Shown: positions 48,104 to 58,062, counted from the stretch's first letter. The stretch: 64,000 bases of DNA from Rothia amarae (GCF_014705945.2 NZ_CP061538.1:620001-684000); one strand, 5' to 3'. The notes: generated from the letters alone by a model not told the origin. Program-made: numbers and translations.

Positions 48104-48940
48104 ATGGGTATTCGTAAACACAAGCCGACGACCCCGGGTCGCCGCGGTTCGAGCGTTGCTGATTTCGCAGAAATCACCCGTTCAACCCCGGAGAAGTCCC
48201 TGCTTCGTCCGCTTTCAAAGACCGGCGGTCGTAACAACACCGGCCGTATCACCACCCGTCACAAGGGCGGTGGACACAAACGCCAGTACCGTCTCATCGA
48301 CTTCCGTCGTCATGACAAGGACGGCGTAAACGCACGCGTTGCACACATCGAGTACGATCCAAACCGTACCGCTCGTATCGCACTGCTGCATTACGTCGAT
48401 GGCACCAAGCGTTACATCATCGCTCCCAACCGTTTGAGCCAGGGCGACATCGTTGAATCAGGTCCGTCAGCTGACATCAAGCCTGGTAACAACCTGCCTT
48501 TGCGCAACATCCCCGTGGGTACTGTTATTCACGCTGTAGAACTTCGCCCCGGTGGCGGAGCCAAGATGGGCCGCTCCGCTGGCGCATCTATCCAGCTTGT
48601 TGCTCGTGAAGGTCGCTACGCTCAGCTGCGTTTGCCTTCAGGCGAAATCCGCAACGTAGATGTTCGTTGCCGCGCAACCGTTGGTGCAGTTGGTAACGCC
48701 GAGCAGGCAAACATCAACTGGGGTAAAGCAGGACGCAACCGCTGGAAGGGCATCCGCCCGACCGTTCGTGGTGTTGTCATGAACCCTGTTGATCACCCGC
48801 ACGGTGGTGGTGAAGGTAAGACTTCTGGCGGTCGTCATCCGGTTAATCAGAATGGTAAGCCCGAGGGTCGTACTCGTCGCCCCAACAAGGAAAGCGACAA
48901 GCTCATTGTTCGTCGCCGTCGTACTGGCAAGAAGCGCTAA
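48104..48940 (+). CDS. rplB: 50S ribosomal protein L2
   Basis: L2 is needed for subunit joining and peptidyl transferase activity. The 278-residue product begins [18 protein letters not shown] and contains [20 protein letters not shown]. It also has the signature [19 protein letters not shown], with the histidine important for activity. The segment that often reads HPVSPWGKPEG is [11 protein letters not shown] here. AAGGAAAG precedes the ATG. Confidence 0.98.
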   Translation: MGIRKHKPTTPGRRGSSVADFAEITRSTPEKSLLRPLSKTGGRNNTGRITTRHKGGGHKRQYRLIDFRRHDKDGVNARVAHIEYDPNRTARIALLHYVDGTKRYIIAPNRLSQGDIVESGPSADIKPGNNLPLRNIPVGTVIHAVELRPGGGAKMGRSAGASIQLVAREGRYAQLRLPSGEIRNVDVRCRATVGAVGNAEQANINWGKAGRNRWKGIRPTVRGVVMNPVDHPHGGGEGKTSGGRHPVNQNGKPEGRTRRPNKESDKLIVRRRRTGKKR

Positions 48941-48952
48941 GGAGCCTAGAAC

Positions 48953-49234
48953 ATGCCTCGTAGTTTGAAAAAGGGTCCTTTCGTCGATCAGCACCTTTTC
49001 CTAAAGGTTGCAGCTCAGAACGAGAAGGGCACCAAGAATGTAATCAAGACTTGGTCACGTCGCTCAATGATTATTCCCGACATGCTCGGACATACCATTG
49101 CAGTTCATGACGGACGCAAGCACGTACCCGTGTTCATCACTGAGTCGATGGTCGGACACAAACTCGGTGAGTTTGCTCAGACCCGCACTTTCCGTGGCCA
49201 CGTGAAGGACGATCGTAAGGGTAAGCGTCGCTAA
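48953..49234 (+). CDS. rpsS: 30S ribosomal protein S19
   Basis: S19 pairs with S13 in the 30S head near the A-site tRNA. The 93-residue product begins [19 protein letters not shown] and has [20 protein letters not shown] and [16 protein letters not shown], matching the family along its length. AAGGAGCC precedes the ATG, 12 nt after rplB. Confidence 0.98.
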   Translation: MPRSLKKGPFVDQHLFLKVAAQNEKGTKNVIKTWSRRSMIIPDMLGHTIAVHDGRKHVPVFITESMVGHKLGEFAQTRTFRGHVKDDRKGKRR

Positions 49235-49294
49235 TATCGGTTTTCCGATATAAGAACGTTTTCCTTTCGAACCAAGACGAAAGAAAGATAGGCA

Positions 49295-49660
49295 ATGGAA
49301 GCTAAGGCATCAGCGCGCTATGTACGCGTAACGCCTATGAAGGCACGCCGAGTCGTCAACCTGATCCGTGGTAAGCAAGCGGAAGAGGCTCTGGCAATTC
49401 TGAAGTTCGCTCCTCAGGGCGCTTCGGAACCGGTATTCAAGATCGTTGCATCAGCTGTTGCAAACGCTCGCTCCAAGGCATCCGCTTCAGGCGAATCCTT
49501 CAAGGAAGAAGAGCTTTTCATCAGTGAAGCATTTGTGGATGAAGGACCCACCATGAAGCGTTTTCAGCCTCGTGCACAGGGTCGCGCATTCCGCATCAAC
49601 AAGCGCACCAGCCACATCACTGTGGTAGTCGCTACCCCCGAGAAGGAGGAGGGCCGCTAA
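49295..49660 (+). CDS. rplV: 50S ribosomal protein L22
   Basis: L22 forms a narrow part of the exit tunnel with L4, where macrolides bind. The 121-residue product contains [20 protein letters not shown] and the tunnel loop [20 protein letters not shown] without visible alteration. GAAAGAAAGA purines precede the ATG. It directly abuts rpsC. Confidence 0.97.
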   Translation: MEAKASARYVRVTPMKARRVVNLIRGKQAEEALAILKFAPQGASEPVFKIVASAVANARSKASASGESFKEEELFISEAFVDEGPTMKRFQPRAQGRAFRINKRTSHITVVVATPEKEEGR

Positions 49661-50467
49661 ATGGGACAGAAGATTAACCCTAACGGTTTCCGACTTGGCA
49701 TCACCACTAACCACGTTTCCAAGTGGTTCGCTGATTCCGCCAAGGAAGGCGAGCGTTACTCGGACTTCGTTCGTGAAGACGTCAAGATCCGCGAGCTCCT
49801 CTCCGAGGGTATGGAGCGCGCAGGTATCGCCAAGGTTGAAATCGAGCGTACTCGTGACCGCGTTCGTGTGGATATCCACACTGCACGCCCCGGTATCGTT
49901 ATCGGTCGCCGTGGCGCAGAAGCTGACCGCATCCGCGGTGAGCTTGAGAAGCTAACCAACAAGCAGATTCAGCTGAACATTCTCGAAGTTGCTCAGCCTG
50001 ATCTGTCCGCTCAGCTCGTAGCTCAGGGCGTTGCAGAACAGCTCGCATCACGCGTTGCTTTCCGCCGCGCTATGAAGAAGGCTATCCAGTCAGCACAGCG
50101 TGCCGGCGCTAAGGGTATTCGTATCCAGTGTGCAGGTCGTTTGGGCGGCGCTGAAATGTCACGTTCAGAGTTCTATCGCGAAGGTCGTGTGCCTCTGCAT
50201 ACCCTGCGTGCGAACATTGATTACGGTTTCTTCGAAGCTAAGACCACTTTCGGCCGCATCGGCGTGAAGGTATGGATCTACAAGGGCGATTTGACCGACA
50301 AGGAACTTGCTGCACAGCAGGCTGCCGCCGGTAATCGTCGTGGTGGAGACCGCCGTGGCAACGACCGTCGTCGTCCTGGCGGCAACCGTGGCCCTCGTCG
50401 TGAGCGTCGTAATGACAACGCTTCAGCTAACACTGAAGCCAAGACTGCAGAAAACGGTGAGGCATAA
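49661..50467 (+). CDS. rpsC: 30S ribosomal protein S3 with Arg/Gly/Asn-rich tail
   Basis: S3 lines the mRNA entry channel and helps unwind structured mRNA. The 268-residue product begins [14 protein letters not shown], has the KH domain with [18 protein letters not shown], and [16 protein letters not shown]. After the core it carries a tail of nearly 50 residues. Positions 224-251 are built from repeats of R, G, N and D (such as [17 protein letters not shown]), then an acidic end. A similar stretch is at the N-terminus of S5. AGGAGG precedes the ATG. Confidence 0.97.
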   Translation: MGQKINPNGFRLGITTNHVSKWFADSAKEGERYSDFVREDVKIRELLSEGMERAGIAKVEIERTRDRVRVDIHTARPGIVIGRRGAEADRIRGELEKLTNKQIQLNILEVAQPDLSAQLVAQGVAEQLASRVAFRRAMKKAIQSAQRAGAKGIRIQCAGRLGGAEMSRSEFYREGRVPLHTLRANIDYGFFEAKTTFGRIGVKVWIYKGDLTDKELAAQQAAAGNRRGGDRRGNDRRRPGGNRGPRRERRNDNASANTEAKTAENGEA

Positions 50468-50884
50468 ATGCTTATTCCCCGTCGAGTAAAATATCGTAAG
50501 CAGCACCACCCCAAGCGTTCGGGTATGGCAAAAGGCGGAACCGAGGTAACTTTCGGTGAGTGGGGCATTCAGGCTCTTACTCCCGCATACGTCACCAACC
50601 GTCAGATTGAAGCTGCACGTATCGCAATGACCCGCCACATCAAGCGCGGCGGTAAGGTATGGATTAACATCTTCCCTGACCGTCCCTTGACCAAGAAGCC
50701 TGCTGAAACCCGTATGGGTTCCGGTAAGGGTTCACCCGAATGGTGGGTTGCAAACGTCAAGCCCGGTCGAGTCATGTTTGAACTCTCCGGTGTGTCCGAA
50801 GAAGTGGCTCGCGAAGCAATGCGCCTTGCGATTCACAAGCTCCCGATGAAGGCACGCGTTGTGCGTCGCGAAGGTGGTGAGTAA
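50468..50884 (+). CDS. rplP: 50S ribosomal protein L16
   Basis: L16 helps position tRNA in the large-subunit A and P sites. The 138-residue product begins [19 protein letters not shown] and contains [40 protein letters not shown], all typical. The ATG immediately follows the rpsC stop. rpmC follows after five nt. Confidence 0.98.
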   Translation: MLIPRRVKYRKQHHPKRSGMAKGGTEVTFGEWGIQALTPAYVTNRQIEAARIAMTRHIKRGGKVWINIFPDRPLTKKPAETRMGSGKGSPEWWVANVKPGRVMFELSGVSEEVAREAMRLAIHKLPMKARVVRREGGE

Positions 50885-50889
50885 GCGAA

Positions 50890-51132
50890 ATGGCAGTTGG
50901 ATCAAAGGATCTGAGCATCGATAAGCTCGTTGAGCTTTCTGATGAGGCTCTATCAGAAGAGCTGCGTAAGTCAAAGGAGGAACTTTTCAACCTCCGTTTC
51001 CAGGCAGCCACCGGTCAGCTTGAAAATCCCGGTCGAATTCGTTCCGTAAAGCGCGATATCGCACGTGTTTACACTGTGCTGCGTGAGCGCGAACTCGGTA
51101 TTCGACCCTCAACCGAAGGTGAAGCCAAGTGA
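50890..51132 (+). CDS. rpmC: 50S ribosomal protein L29
   Basis: L29 lies next to L23 at the exit tunnel. The 80-residue product has the helical hairpin [20 protein letters not shown] followed by [20 protein letters not shown], which is diagnostic. It is slightly longer than E. coli L29 because of short tails at both ends. Its stop overlaps the GTG of rpsQ (GTGA). Confidence 0.96.
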   Translation: MAVGSKDLSIDKLVELSDEALSEELRKSKEELFNLRFQAATGQLENPGRIRSVKRDIARVYTVLRERELGIRPSTEGEAK

Positions 51133-51401
51133 GTGAAGTAACTAACGAAGAGCGTAATTACCGCAAGACTCGCCGCGGCTACGTGACGTCCGACAAAATG
51201 GACAAGACCGTAGTTGTTGAAGTTGAGGATCGCGTAAAGCACGGTCTGTATGGCAAGATCTTGACTCAGACTTCCAAGATCAAGGCACATGACGAGCAGA
51301 ATACTGCTGGCGTTGGCGACCTTGTTCGTTTGGCTGAGACTCGTCCGCTCTCCGCTACCAAGCGTTGGCGCGTCGTCGAGATTATCGAAAAGGCTAAGTA
51401 A
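51129..51401 (+). CDS. rpsQ: 30S ribosomal protein S17
   Basis: S17 binds 16S rRNA early in 30S assembly. The 90-residue product has [20 protein letters not shown] and [20 protein letters not shown], the usual OB-fold strands. It starts at GTG overlapping rpmC by four bases. It is the last gene of the S10 unit, and a terminator and a 408-nt gap follow before rplN. Confidence 0.97.
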   Translation: MSEVTNEERNYRKTRRGYVTSDKMDKTVVVEVEDRVKHGLYGKILTQTSKIKAHDEQNTAGVGDLVRLAETRPLSATKRWRVVEIIEKAK

Positions 51402-51431
51402 GTCTTTTTGAGCTTGTCTTACACAATATAG

Positions 51432-51469
51432 ATAGCCCTTCCCCGCGAAAGCAGGGGAGGGCTATTTTT
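51432..51469 (+). terminator. Terminator after rpsQ
   Basis: ATAGCCCTTCCCC pairs with GGGGAGGGCTAT (one T-G or bulge) around GCGAAAGCA, followed by TTTTTG. It separates the S10 unit from the rplN (spc) unit, so the latter needs its own promoter. Confidence 0.9.
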
Positions 51470-51809
51470 GACCCAATACGGTGGATATCACAGTGAGTTC
51501 CTGCCTGTGTGTGGGGCAAAACTCTTTTGAAGATGAATAAACCCTGATAGAGTTTTAGGTCTGTGTGGATAATTCCACGCAACCACGGATTTTTTCGTGC
51601 CAAAGCATAATGCCGCCAAATGCGGGTACTCCCGCTTTATTGCGGGTCAGATGTTCCTGGCATGGCTAAATCCTAGGCGTATCCGCCAACCCGCTTCCTC
51701 TGAATCAGGATCGTCGGGACCGGTGCGTCAACACATCCCGTAAAAATGTTCCGCAAGGCTGGCCCACAACATACCGTGCGGTCGGAACCGGCGAGACGAC
51801 AGGAGAAAT
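51470..51809 (+). promoter_or_regulatory. Leader region of the spc operon with alternative hairpins
   Basis: This gap of 340 bases has no gene. It includes GCGGG-TACT-CCCGC (51622-51635) followed by TTTATT and then a second GCGGG (51642-51646). The central CCCGC can pair with either copy, giving a terminator-like hairpin or an alternative fold. A promoter could lie near TTGAAG (51527-51532) and TAGAGT (51548-51553), but the 15-nt spacing is short. Further downstream, GTGCGGTCGGAACCGG lies close to the rplN ribosome-binding site (ACAGGAGA). Confidence 0.4.
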
Positions 51810-52181
51810 ATGATTCAGCAAGAGTCACGACTCAAGGTTGCTGATAACACCGGTGCGAAGGAAATCCTGACCATCCGTGTTCTCGGTGGATCTGCGCGTC
51901 GTTACGCAGGTATTGGCGACATCATCGTCGCAACCGTTAAGGATGCAATTCCTGGCGGTACCGTAAAGAAGGGCGACGTCGTCAAGGCGGTTGTCGTCCG
52001 CACCAAGAAGGAAACTCGTCGTGCAGACGGTTCCTACATTAAGTTCGATGAGAACTCCGCAGTCATCATCAAAAATACTGATGGCGATCCTCGCGGCACC
52101 CGTATCTTCGGCCCAGTCGGTCGCGAGCTGCGCGATAAGAAGTTCATGAAGATTATCTCGCTCGCTCCGGAGGTGCTGTAA
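51810..52181 (+). CDS. rplN: 50S ribosomal protein L14
   Basis: L14 forms an intersubunit bridge and binds the silencing factor RsfS in other bacteria. The 123-residue product begins [20 protein letters not shown] and contains [20 protein letters not shown] and [29 protein letters not shown] precedes the ATG. It leads the spc operon. Confidence 0.98.
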   Translation: MIQQESRLKVADNTGAKEILTIRVLGGSARRYAGIGDIIVATVKDAIPGGTVKKGDVVKAVVVRTKKETRRADGSYIKFDENSAVIIKNTDGDPRGTRIFGPVGRELRDKKFMKIISLAPEVL

Positions 52182-52184
52182 CTC

Positions 52185-52520
52185 ATGGCTAAAATCAAGT
52201 CAGGTGACCTGGTTCAGGTTATTTCCGGCGCTGATAAGGGCAAGCAGGGTAAAGTTCTGCGCGTTATCCCTAAAGAAAATCGCGTCATTGTCGAAGGTGT
52301 CAAGATTGTCACCAAGCACAACAAGGCAAACCCAATGACCGGTGTTGCCGGTGGCATTGAAAAGGTTGAAGCTCCGATTCACGTTTCTAACGTTGCAATC
52401 GTTGATCCAGAGACCAAGAAGCCCACTCGCGTTGGCTTCCGCCTCGAGACTGAAGAGATCAACGGCAAGACTCGCACCAAGCGTGTACGTGTTGCTAAGA
52501 GCTCAGGTAAGGACATCTAA
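52185..52520 (+). CDS. rplX: 50S ribosomal protein L24
   Basis: L24 is an assembly initiator near the tunnel exit. The 111-residue product has the KOW motif [20 protein letters not shown] at the N-terminus and [18 protein letters not shown]. The ATG lies three nt after rplN, and the stop overlaps rplE by one base. The length fits the bacterial family. Confidence 0.97.
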   Translation: MAKIKSGDLVQVISGADKGKQGKVLRVIPKENRVIVEGVKIVTKHNKANPMTGVAGGIEKVEAPIHVSNVAIVDPETKKPTRVGFRLETEEINGKTRTKRVRVAKSSGKDI

Positions 52521-53080
52521 TGACCGAAACCAAGATCACCCCTCGTTTTAAGACCAAGTTCAACGAAGAGGTTACCCCTGCACTTCAGGAGGAGTTCAAC
52601 TACTCCAACGTTATGCAGGCACCTAAGTTCGTAAAGGTTGTAGTTAACATGGGCGTTGGCGAAGCAGCACGCGACGCAAAGCTCATGGACGGCGCAATCC
52701 GCGACTTGACCGCGATTACCGGTCAGAAGCCTCTTGTAACTCGTGCAAAGAAGTCAATTGCGCAGTTCAAGTTGCGTGAAGGTCAGCCCATCGGCGCGCA
52801 CGTCACTCTTCGTGGCGATCGCATGTGGGAATTCCTTGATCGTCTGATCACTCTCGCTCTGCCCCGTATCCGCGACTTCCGCGGTCTCTCGGATCAGCAG
52901 TTCGACGGCAATGGTAACTACACCTTCGGTTTGACCGAACAGTCAATGTTCCACGAAATCGATCAGGATTCCATCGATCGCGTTCGCGGTATGGACATCA
53001 CCATTGTTACCTCCGCAAAGACCGATGACGAAGGCCGCGCACTACTTAAGGCGCTTGGCTTCCCGTTCAAAACCAAGTAA
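52520..53080 (+). CDS. rplE: 50S ribosomal protein L5
   Basis: L5 binds 5S rRNA and bridges to the 30S head. The 186-residue product shows [40 protein letters not shown] and [10 protein letters not shown]. Start TAATG, coupled to rplX. In many bacteria rpsN follows, but here the next gene is rpsH, 78 nt on, with no S14 gene between. Confidence 0.98.
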   Translation: MTETKITPRFKTKFNEEVTPALQEEFNYSNVMQAPKFVKVVVNMGVGEAARDAKLMDGAIRDLTAITGQKPLVTRAKKSIAQFKLREGQPIGAHVTLRGDRMWEFLDRLITLALPRIRDFRGLSDQQFDGNGNYTFGLTEQSMFHEIDQDSIDRVRGMDITIVTSAKTDDEGRALLKALGFPFKTK

Positions 53081-53158
53081 CGACTACGTTGTAGGTCCCT
53101 CCCGCTGATTAACCAGCAACGGATGAGGAAACCGCAATGAGGAAGGGCAAGAGCCCAC

Positions 53159-53557
53159 ATGACTATGACAGATCCTGTCGCAGATATGCTGACCCGTTTG
53201 CGTAACGCAAACTCAGCACATCACGACACCGTATCTATGCCTTTTTCCAAACTGAAGGGTCACATCGCTGAGATCCTGAAGTCTGAAGGCTACATTGCTA
53301 ATTTCGAAGTTGAAGACGCAAAGGTAGGCAAGACTCTTACCTTGGCTCTGAAGTTCGGTCCCCAGCGCGAACGCTCCATCGTAGGCGTACGCCGTATTTC
53401 CAAGCCGGGTCTGCGTGTATACGCAAAATCCACCAACCTACCTCAGGTACACGGTGGCCTCGGCATCGCAATCCTATCCACCTCTTCAGGTCTGCTTACT
53501 GACAAGCAGGCTGCGAAGAAGGGTGTTGGCGGCGAAGTCGTCGCTTACATCTGGTAG
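53159..53557 (+). CDS. rpsH: 30S ribosomal protein S8
   Basis: S8 organises the central domain of 16S rRNA and, in E. coli, represses the spc operon. The 132-residue product begins [18 protein letters not shown] and has the C-terminal signature [21 protein letters not shown] second ATG lies two codons in. The first gives the longer N-terminus seen in actinobacteria. GGAAGGGCAAGAG lies upstream. No other gene fits in the 78-nt gap behind it. Confidence 0.97.
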   Translation: MTMTDPVADMLTRLRNANSAHHDTVSMPFSKLKGHIAEILKSEGYIANFEVEDAKVGKTLTLALKFGPQRERSIVGVRRISKPGLRVYAKSTNLPQVHGGLGIAILSTSSGLLTDKQAAKKGVGGEVVAYIW

Positions 53558-53582
53558 TCGGTAGAAGAGAAAGGAAGAGTAA

Positions 53583-54119
53583 ATGTCACGTATTGGACGT
53601 CTCCCCATCTCGGTTCCTGCCGGCGTTGAGGTAAAAATTGACGGCAACAACGTTTCTGTGAAGGGTCCCAAGGGCGAACTATCCCGCGAGATTTCTGCAC
53701 CGATCACTGTTGCTCAGGAAGACGGCACCATCACCGTTTCCCGCCCCAATGACGAGCGCGAATCACGTGCCCTGCACGGTCTTTCACGCACCTTGATCAA
53801 CAACATGATCATCGGTGTTACTGAGGGATACACGAAGAAGCTTGAAATCATTGGTACCGGTTACCGTGTGGCAGCCAAAGGCCAGGATCTTGAGTTCGCT
53901 CTCGGTTATTCACACCCCATCTCCATTAAGGCTCCTGAGGGAATCACCTTTACTGTAGAGGGCCAGAATAAGCTGACCGTTTCCGGCATCAATAAGCAGC
54001 AGGTCGGACAGGTCGCTGCTAACATTCATGGTCTACGTAAGCCTGACCCCTATAAGGGTAAGGGCGTTCGCTACGAAGGCGAGCAGATCCGCCGCAAGGT
54101 CGGAAAGGCTGGTAAGTAA
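53583..54119 (+). CDS. rplF: 50S ribosomal protein L6
   Basis: L6 lies at the base of the stalk near the sarcin-ricin loop. The 178-residue product has [20 protein letters not shown], the two repeated domains, and the C-terminal signature [20 protein letters not shown] with [20 protein letters not shown] precedes the ATG. rplR follows after two nt. Confidence 0.98.
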   Translation: MSRIGRLPISVPAGVEVKIDGNNVSVKGPKGELSREISAPITVAQEDGTITVSRPNDERESRALHGLSRTLINNMIIGVTEGYTKKLEIIGTGYRVAAKGQDLEFALGYSHPISIKAPEGITFTVEGQNKLTVSGINKQQVGQVAANIHGLRKPDPYKGKGVRYEGEQIRRKVGKAGK

Positions 54120-54121
54120 TA

Positions 54122-54481
54122 ATGGCTATCAAAACAAAGTCAGCTGCACGCGCACGTCGTCACGCACGCGTTCGCAAGTACGTATCTGGCACCGCTGCAC
54201 GTCCCCGTTTGAGCGTTACTCGCTCAACCCGTCACATGTTCGTTCAGGTTATCGACGATGTTCAGGGCAAGACCTTGGCATACGCCTCCACCATGGAAGC
54301 TGATCTTCGTAACGCTGATTTGGACAAGACCGCTAAGGCTAAGCGCGTTGGTGAGCTCGCTGCAGAGCGCGCCAAGGCAGCAGGCGTTGAAGCTGTTGTC
54401 TTCGATCGCGGTGGTAACAAGTACCACGGTCGTGTAGCTGCAGTTGCTGAAGGCGCACGCGAAGGAGGTCTGGCACTCTAA
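54122..54481 (+). CDS. rplR: 50S ribosomal protein L18
   Basis: L18 carries 5S rRNA into the large subunit. The 119-residue product has [40 protein letters not shown] and [20 protein letters not shown]. Its stop overlaps the rpsE start (TAATG), so translation is coupled. Length and order are standard. Confidence 0.98.
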   Translation: MAIKTKSAARARRHARVRKYVSGTAARPRLSVTRSTRHMFVQVIDDVQGKTLAYASTMEADLRNADLDKTAKAKRVGELAAERAKAAGVEAVVFDRGGNKYHGRVAAVAEGAREGGLAL

Positions 54482-55173
54482 TGAGCGAGCAGGCAGTAAA
54501 CGAAAAGGAAACTCAGGTGACTGAAACAACCGCAGAAGCAGTTGAAACCACCGAGAAGTCTTCCTCTGAAGATCGCCGCAACAACCGTGGCGGTGAACGT
54601 CGCGGAAACCGTGGCGGTGAGCGTCGCAACAACCGCGGTCGCGATGAAGAGAAAGACAAGTTCATTGAGCGCGTTGTAACCATCAACCGCGTTTCCAAGG
54701 TCGTCAAGGGTGGTCGTCGCTTCAGCTTCACCGCACTTGTCGTTGTTGGAGACGGCCAGGGTATGGTTGGCGTTGGATACGGCAAGGCTAAAGAAGTTCC
54801 TGCAGCTATTGCCAAGGGTGTTGAGGAAGCGAAAAAGAATTTCTTCCGCATTCCCCGCATCGAAGATCGCACCATTCCTCACCGTGTGCAGGGTGAAGCA
54901 GCCGCTGGCGTGGTAATGCTTCGTCCCGCAACCGCAGGTACCGGTGTTATCGCTGGTGGTCCCGTTCGCGCGGTACTCGAAGCAGCAGGTATCCACGATG
55001 TGCTCTCCAAGTCACTTGGTTCTTCGAACCAGATCAACATTGTGAAGGCAACTATCGCAGCTCTCAAGATGCTTGAAGAGCCCGTAGCTGTTGCGGCACG
55101 TCGCGGTCTGCCTAACGATGAGGTCATCCCGAGCTTCTTGCTCAAGTCCAAGTCTGAAAAGGCAGGTGCGTAA
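54481..55173 (+). CDS. rpsE: 30S ribosomal protein S5 with Arg/Asn/Gly-rich N-terminal extension
   Basis: S5 lines the mRNA entry channel with S3 and S4 and affects accuracy. The 230-residue product has an extra 58 residues at the N-terminus: an acidic Thr/Glu part, then 31-54 made of repeats such as [19 protein letters not shown]. The core begins at [18 protein letters not shown], with the spectinomycin-loop region [17 protein letters not shown] unchanged, and ANGVI-type segments at the C-terminus. The extension resembles the tail of S3. Its start overlaps rplR and its stop overlaps rpmD. Confidence 0.97.
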   Translation: MSEQAVNEKETQVTETTAEAVETTEKSSSEDRRNNRGGERRGNRGGERRNNRGRDEEKDKFIERVVTINRVSKVVKGGRRFSFTALVVVGDGQGMVGVGYGKAKEVPAAIAKGVEEAKKNFFRIPRIEDRTIPHRVQGEAAAGVVMLRPATAGTGVIAGGPVRAVLEAAGIHDVLSKSLGSSNQINIVKATIAALKMLEEPVAVAARRGLPNDEVIPSFLLKSKSEKAGA

Positions 55174-55382
55174 TGACCGGTAAGCGAATTCAGCCCAGCG
55201 ACGCTCAGCTTGAGATTACTCAGCTCAAGTCTTACGTCGGCCAGAAGCAGAACATGCGTGACACCCTTCGTTCCTTGGGCCTTAAGCGCCCCGGTAACAA
55301 GGTTGTTCGTACTGCAGACCCCGTCACCTGCGGCATGGTTAACACCGTTGCTCACCTGGTGAAGGTTGAGGAGGTCAAATAA
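55173..55382 (+). CDS. rpmD: 50S ribosomal protein L30
   Basis: L30 is a small protein of the large subunit. The 69-residue product has [20 protein letters not shown] and [18 protein letters not shown], which identify the family, with a C-terminal extension of a few residues. The start overlaps the rpsE stop (TAATG). rplO follows after two nt. Confidence 0.95.
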   Translation: MTGKRIQPSDAQLEITQLKSYVGQKQNMRDTLRSLGLKRPGNKVVRTADPVTCGMVNTVAHLVKVEEVK

Positions 55383-55384
55383 AG

Positions 55385-55843
55385 ATGGCAGAGATCAATA
55401 ACGAAGCTATCAAGATTCACGACTTGCGCCCCGCTCCGGGTGCCCACAAAGCAAAGACCCGCGTAGGCCGCGGTGAAGGCTCGAAGGGTAAAACTGCAGG
55501 TCGCGGCACCAAGGGTACCAAGGCACGCTACCAGGTTCGTCCTGGCTTCGAAGGCGGTCAGCTTCCGCTGCACATGCGTCTTCCCAAGCTGCGTGGCTTC
55601 AAGAACCCCTTCCGCACCGAATACCAGGTTGTAAACCTGGATCGTATTTCGGAACTTTTCCCCGAGGGTGGCGACGTAACTGTTGACACGCTTATTGAAA
55701 AGGGCGCAGTTCGTAAGAACGAACTGGTTAAGGTTCTTGGTAACGGCGACATCTCCGTCAAGGTTAACGTCACCGTTGATAAGGCATCCAAGTCCGCAAT
55801 CGAAAAGATTGAGGCAGCTGGCGGTTCTGTAACCGTCAAGTAG
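55385..55843 (+). CDS. rplO: 50S ribosomal protein L15
   Basis: L15 is a late-assembly large-subunit protein. The 152-residue product has [20 protein letters not shown] with the basic Gly-rich extension [17 protein letters not shown] and [19 protein letters not shown], followed by the globular domain. It is the last ribosomal gene before secY. A strong terminator follows, so secY probably has a separate promoter. Confidence 0.98.
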   Translation: MAEINNEAIKIHDLRPAPGAHKAKTRVGRGEGSKGKTAGRGTKGTKARYQVRPGFEGGQLPLHMRLPKLRGFKNPFRTEYQVVNLDRISELFPEGGDVTVDTLIEKGAVRKNELVKVLGNGDISVKVNVTVDKASKSAIEKIEAAGGSVTVK

Positions 55844-55878
55844 TTTGTGAGTAACGTGAGTTACTGAAAACTATGAAA

Positions 55879-55916
55879 GATCCTCCGTTCCCTTTGGGGA
55901 GCGGAGGATTTTTATT
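55879..55916 (+). terminator. Terminator after rplO
   Basis: GATCCTCCG pairs with CGGAGGAT and, past one mismatch, TCCC pairs with GGGA, followed by TTTTTATTT. It lies 36 nt after the rplO stop. The next 170 bases before secY contain no gene, and I could not place a convincing promoter there. Confidence 0.92.
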
Positions 55917-56090
55917 TCTCGTGGGGAGGGGATAAGAGTGAGCATTGACATTATGGGCATACCTCCTCCGGTGTCCCCAATTGCTGTTTTAACCAGCTAA
56001 ACTAAAAATGATGTGTTAATTGTTTGATTTTGTGCGCCCTTTTTGATGCGCTATCAAATATATTGACTTCCCAATTTTTCAGGAGGACAT

Positions 56091-57401
56091 GTGCTTGGCG
56101 CGTTCGGACGGGCATTCAAAACCCCCGATTTGCGGCGTAAGCTGCTGTTCACCGTTGGCATTATCGTAATTTATCGGATAGGCGTTTTCATTCCTGCTCC
56201 CGGTATCTCTTACGGCAACGTTCAACAATGTCTGGCTCTAGGTAACACTACCGGCGGAGTTTACGACATGGTGAATCTATTCAGCGGCGGCGCCCTATTG
56301 CAACTATCTATTTTTGCTCTAGGCGTGATGCCGTACATCACCGCATCGATTATCGTTCAGCTGTTGCGCGTGGTGATTCCACGTTTCCAAGAGTTGCATG
56401 AAGAAGGTGCACAAGGTCAGACAAAGCTTACTCAGTACACTCGTTATTTGACGATTCTGCTGGCTTTGTTGAACTCCACCACCATTATTTCGTTGGCACG
56501 ATCTGGCACACTACTGGGTAACTGTCCCCTGCCGATTATCCCCGACGATAGCTTTATCAATATTTTACTGATAGTTATCACGTTGACTGCCGGTACAGGC
56601 GTCATCATGTGGTTGGGTGAACAGATTACTGAAAAGGGCGTGGGCAACGGTATGTCCCTGCTCATTTTCACTTCAATCGCTGCATCGTTCCCCACCGCAA
56701 TGGGTAATATTGCAACTGCCAATGGCTGGGGGATTTTCGCCGCTGTTTGTGCAGTGGGGCTGCTCGTAATCATCGCCGTCGTGTTCGTGGAGCAGTCTCA
56801 GCGTCGCATTCCTGTTCAGTATGCAAAGCGAATGATTGGACGCCGCACCATTGGCGGTACTTCAACTTATATTCCGTTGAAGGTCAATATGGCTGGTGTT
56901 ATTCCATTGATTTTCGCTTCATCGTTGTTGATGATTCCTGGTCTTCTGGCTCAGTTCAATACTCCATCTGACGGTACTCCGCCGCCGGCTTGGGTTTCTT
57001 GGATTAATGACTATTTGGTCAAGGGCGATCATCCGCTCTATATTGCTCTGTACTTCTTGCTCATTCTCGGCTTCGCATACTTCTACGTTTCCATCACGTT
57101 CAATACAGAAGAAGTTGCAGGCAACATGAAGAAGTATGGTGGGTTTATTCCTGGTGTGCGTGCAGGTAAGCCCACGGAACGTTACCTCACGTATGTGTTG
57201 AACCGTATTACCCTTCCTGGCGCTCTCTACCTTGCTGTTATTGCAATGATTCCGCTGGTAGCTCTCATTCTGTTCAACGCTAATCAGAACTTCCCGTTTG
57301 GCGGTGCATCGCTGCTAATCGTGGTCGGCGTTGGTCTAGATACTGTGAAACAGATTGACGCTCAGCTCCAACAAAGAAACTATGAAGGATTGCTCCGATG
57401 A
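56091..57401 (+). CDS. secY: Protein translocase subunit SecY
   Basis: SecY is the channel of the Sec translocase. The 436-residue product has ten hydrophobic spans. It begins LGAFGRAFKTPDLRRKLLFT after the initiator and contains RIGVFIPAPGI (first span and plug side) and LFSGGALLQLSIFALGVMPY. The cytoplasmic loop with RRIPVQYAKRMIGRRTIGGT and a NKPTERYL-like GKPTERYLTYVLNRIT loop follow. It starts at GTG with AGGAGG five nt upstream, and overlaps adk by four bases. Confidence 0.98.
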   Translation: MLGAFGRAFKTPDLRRKLLFTVGIIVIYRIGVFIPAPGISYGNVQQCLALGNTTGGVYDMVNLFSGGALLQLSIFALGVMPYITASIIVQLLRVVIPRFQELHEEGAQGQTKLTQYTRYLTILLALLNSTTIISLARSGTLLGNCPLPIIPDDSFINILLIVITLTAGTGVIMWLGEQITEKGVGNGMSLLIFTSIAASFPTAMGNIATANGWGIFAAVCAVGLLVIIAVVFVEQSQRRIPVQYAKRMIGRRTIGGTSTYIPLKVNMAGVIPLIFASSLLMIPGLLAQFNTPSDGTPPPAWVSWINDYLVKGDHPLYIALYFLLILGFAYFYVSITFNTEEVAGNMKKYGGFIPGVRAGKPTERYLTYVLNRITLPGALYLAVIAMIPLVALILFNANQNFPFGGASLLIVVGVGLDTVKQIDAQLQQRNYEGLLR

Positions 57402-57961
57402 ACCGTTTGTTGATTATTGGTCCTCCCGGTGCCGGTAAAGGCACCCAGGCTGTGAAGATTTCTGAACAGCTTTCGATTCCTGCTATTTCTACTGGCGATA
57501 TCTTCCGTAAGAACATCAAGGAAGAGACCGATCTCGGAAAAGAAGCTAAGAGCTACATCGATTCGGGAAATCTGGTTCCAGATTCAGTAACGAATAAGAT
57601 GGTTCGTGCTCGTTTAGCAGAAGACGACACCAAGGATGGTTTCCTGCTAGATGGCTATCCTCGTAACCCGGAGCAGGTTCACGAACTTGATACCATCCTC
57701 GCTGAGAATAATGAGGAAATTGATCAGGTTCTGCTTCTTGTTGCGGATAATGAGGAGCTCGTACAGCGTCTTTTGGGTCGTGCCGCTGAGCAAGGACGTA
57801 CAGATGACAATGAAGAAGTCATTCGCCACCGTCTGAACGTTTATGAAAAAGAGACCGCTCCGTTGTTGTCAATTTATCGTGAACGCGGTCTGATTAAAGA
57901 AGTAAACGGTCTCGGCGAAATTGATGAAGTTACAGAGCGTTTGTTAGACGCTTTGAAATAA
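57398..57961 (+). CDS. adk: Adenylate kinase
   Basis: It interconverts ATP, ADP and AMP. The 187-residue product starts MNRLLIIGPPGAGKGTQAVK with the P-loop, then STGDIFRKNIKEET for AMP binding and GYPRNPEQV. The lid is the short type (LLGRAAEQGRTDDNEEVIRH) with no zinc cysteines, as usual in actinobacteria. The ATGA overlap couples it to secY, a classical pairing. A terminator follows. Confidence 0.97.
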   Translation: MNRLLIIGPPGAGKGTQAVKISEQLSIPAISTGDIFRKNIKEETDLGKEAKSYIDSGNLVPDSVTNKMVRARLAEDDTKDGFLLDGYPRNPEQVHELDTILAENNEEIDQVLLLVADNEELVQRLLGRAAEQGRTDDNEEVIRHRLNVYEKETAPLLSIYRERGLIKEVNGLGEIDEVTERLLDALK

Positions 57962-57972
57962 ATTTATGAGCA

Positions 57973-58006
57973 CTGTGCCCCCGGTCATTGCGGGGGCACA
58001 GCCGTT
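57973..58006 (+). terminator. Terminator after adk
   Basis: CTGTGCCCCC (57973-57982) pairs perfectly with GGGGGCACAG (57992-58001), nine-base loop, followed by CCGTTT. It separates secY-adk from map. Confidence 0.85.
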
Positions 58007-58062
58007 TAAATGAAGATGGACAGGTTTGCTAGACAGGAAATCTAGCATAAGAAGGAGTAAGA

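Noticed and set aside
53081-53158. Search for an S14 gene between rplE and rpsH
   Set aside because: The gap is too short and has none of the CxxC zinc motifs of the short S14.
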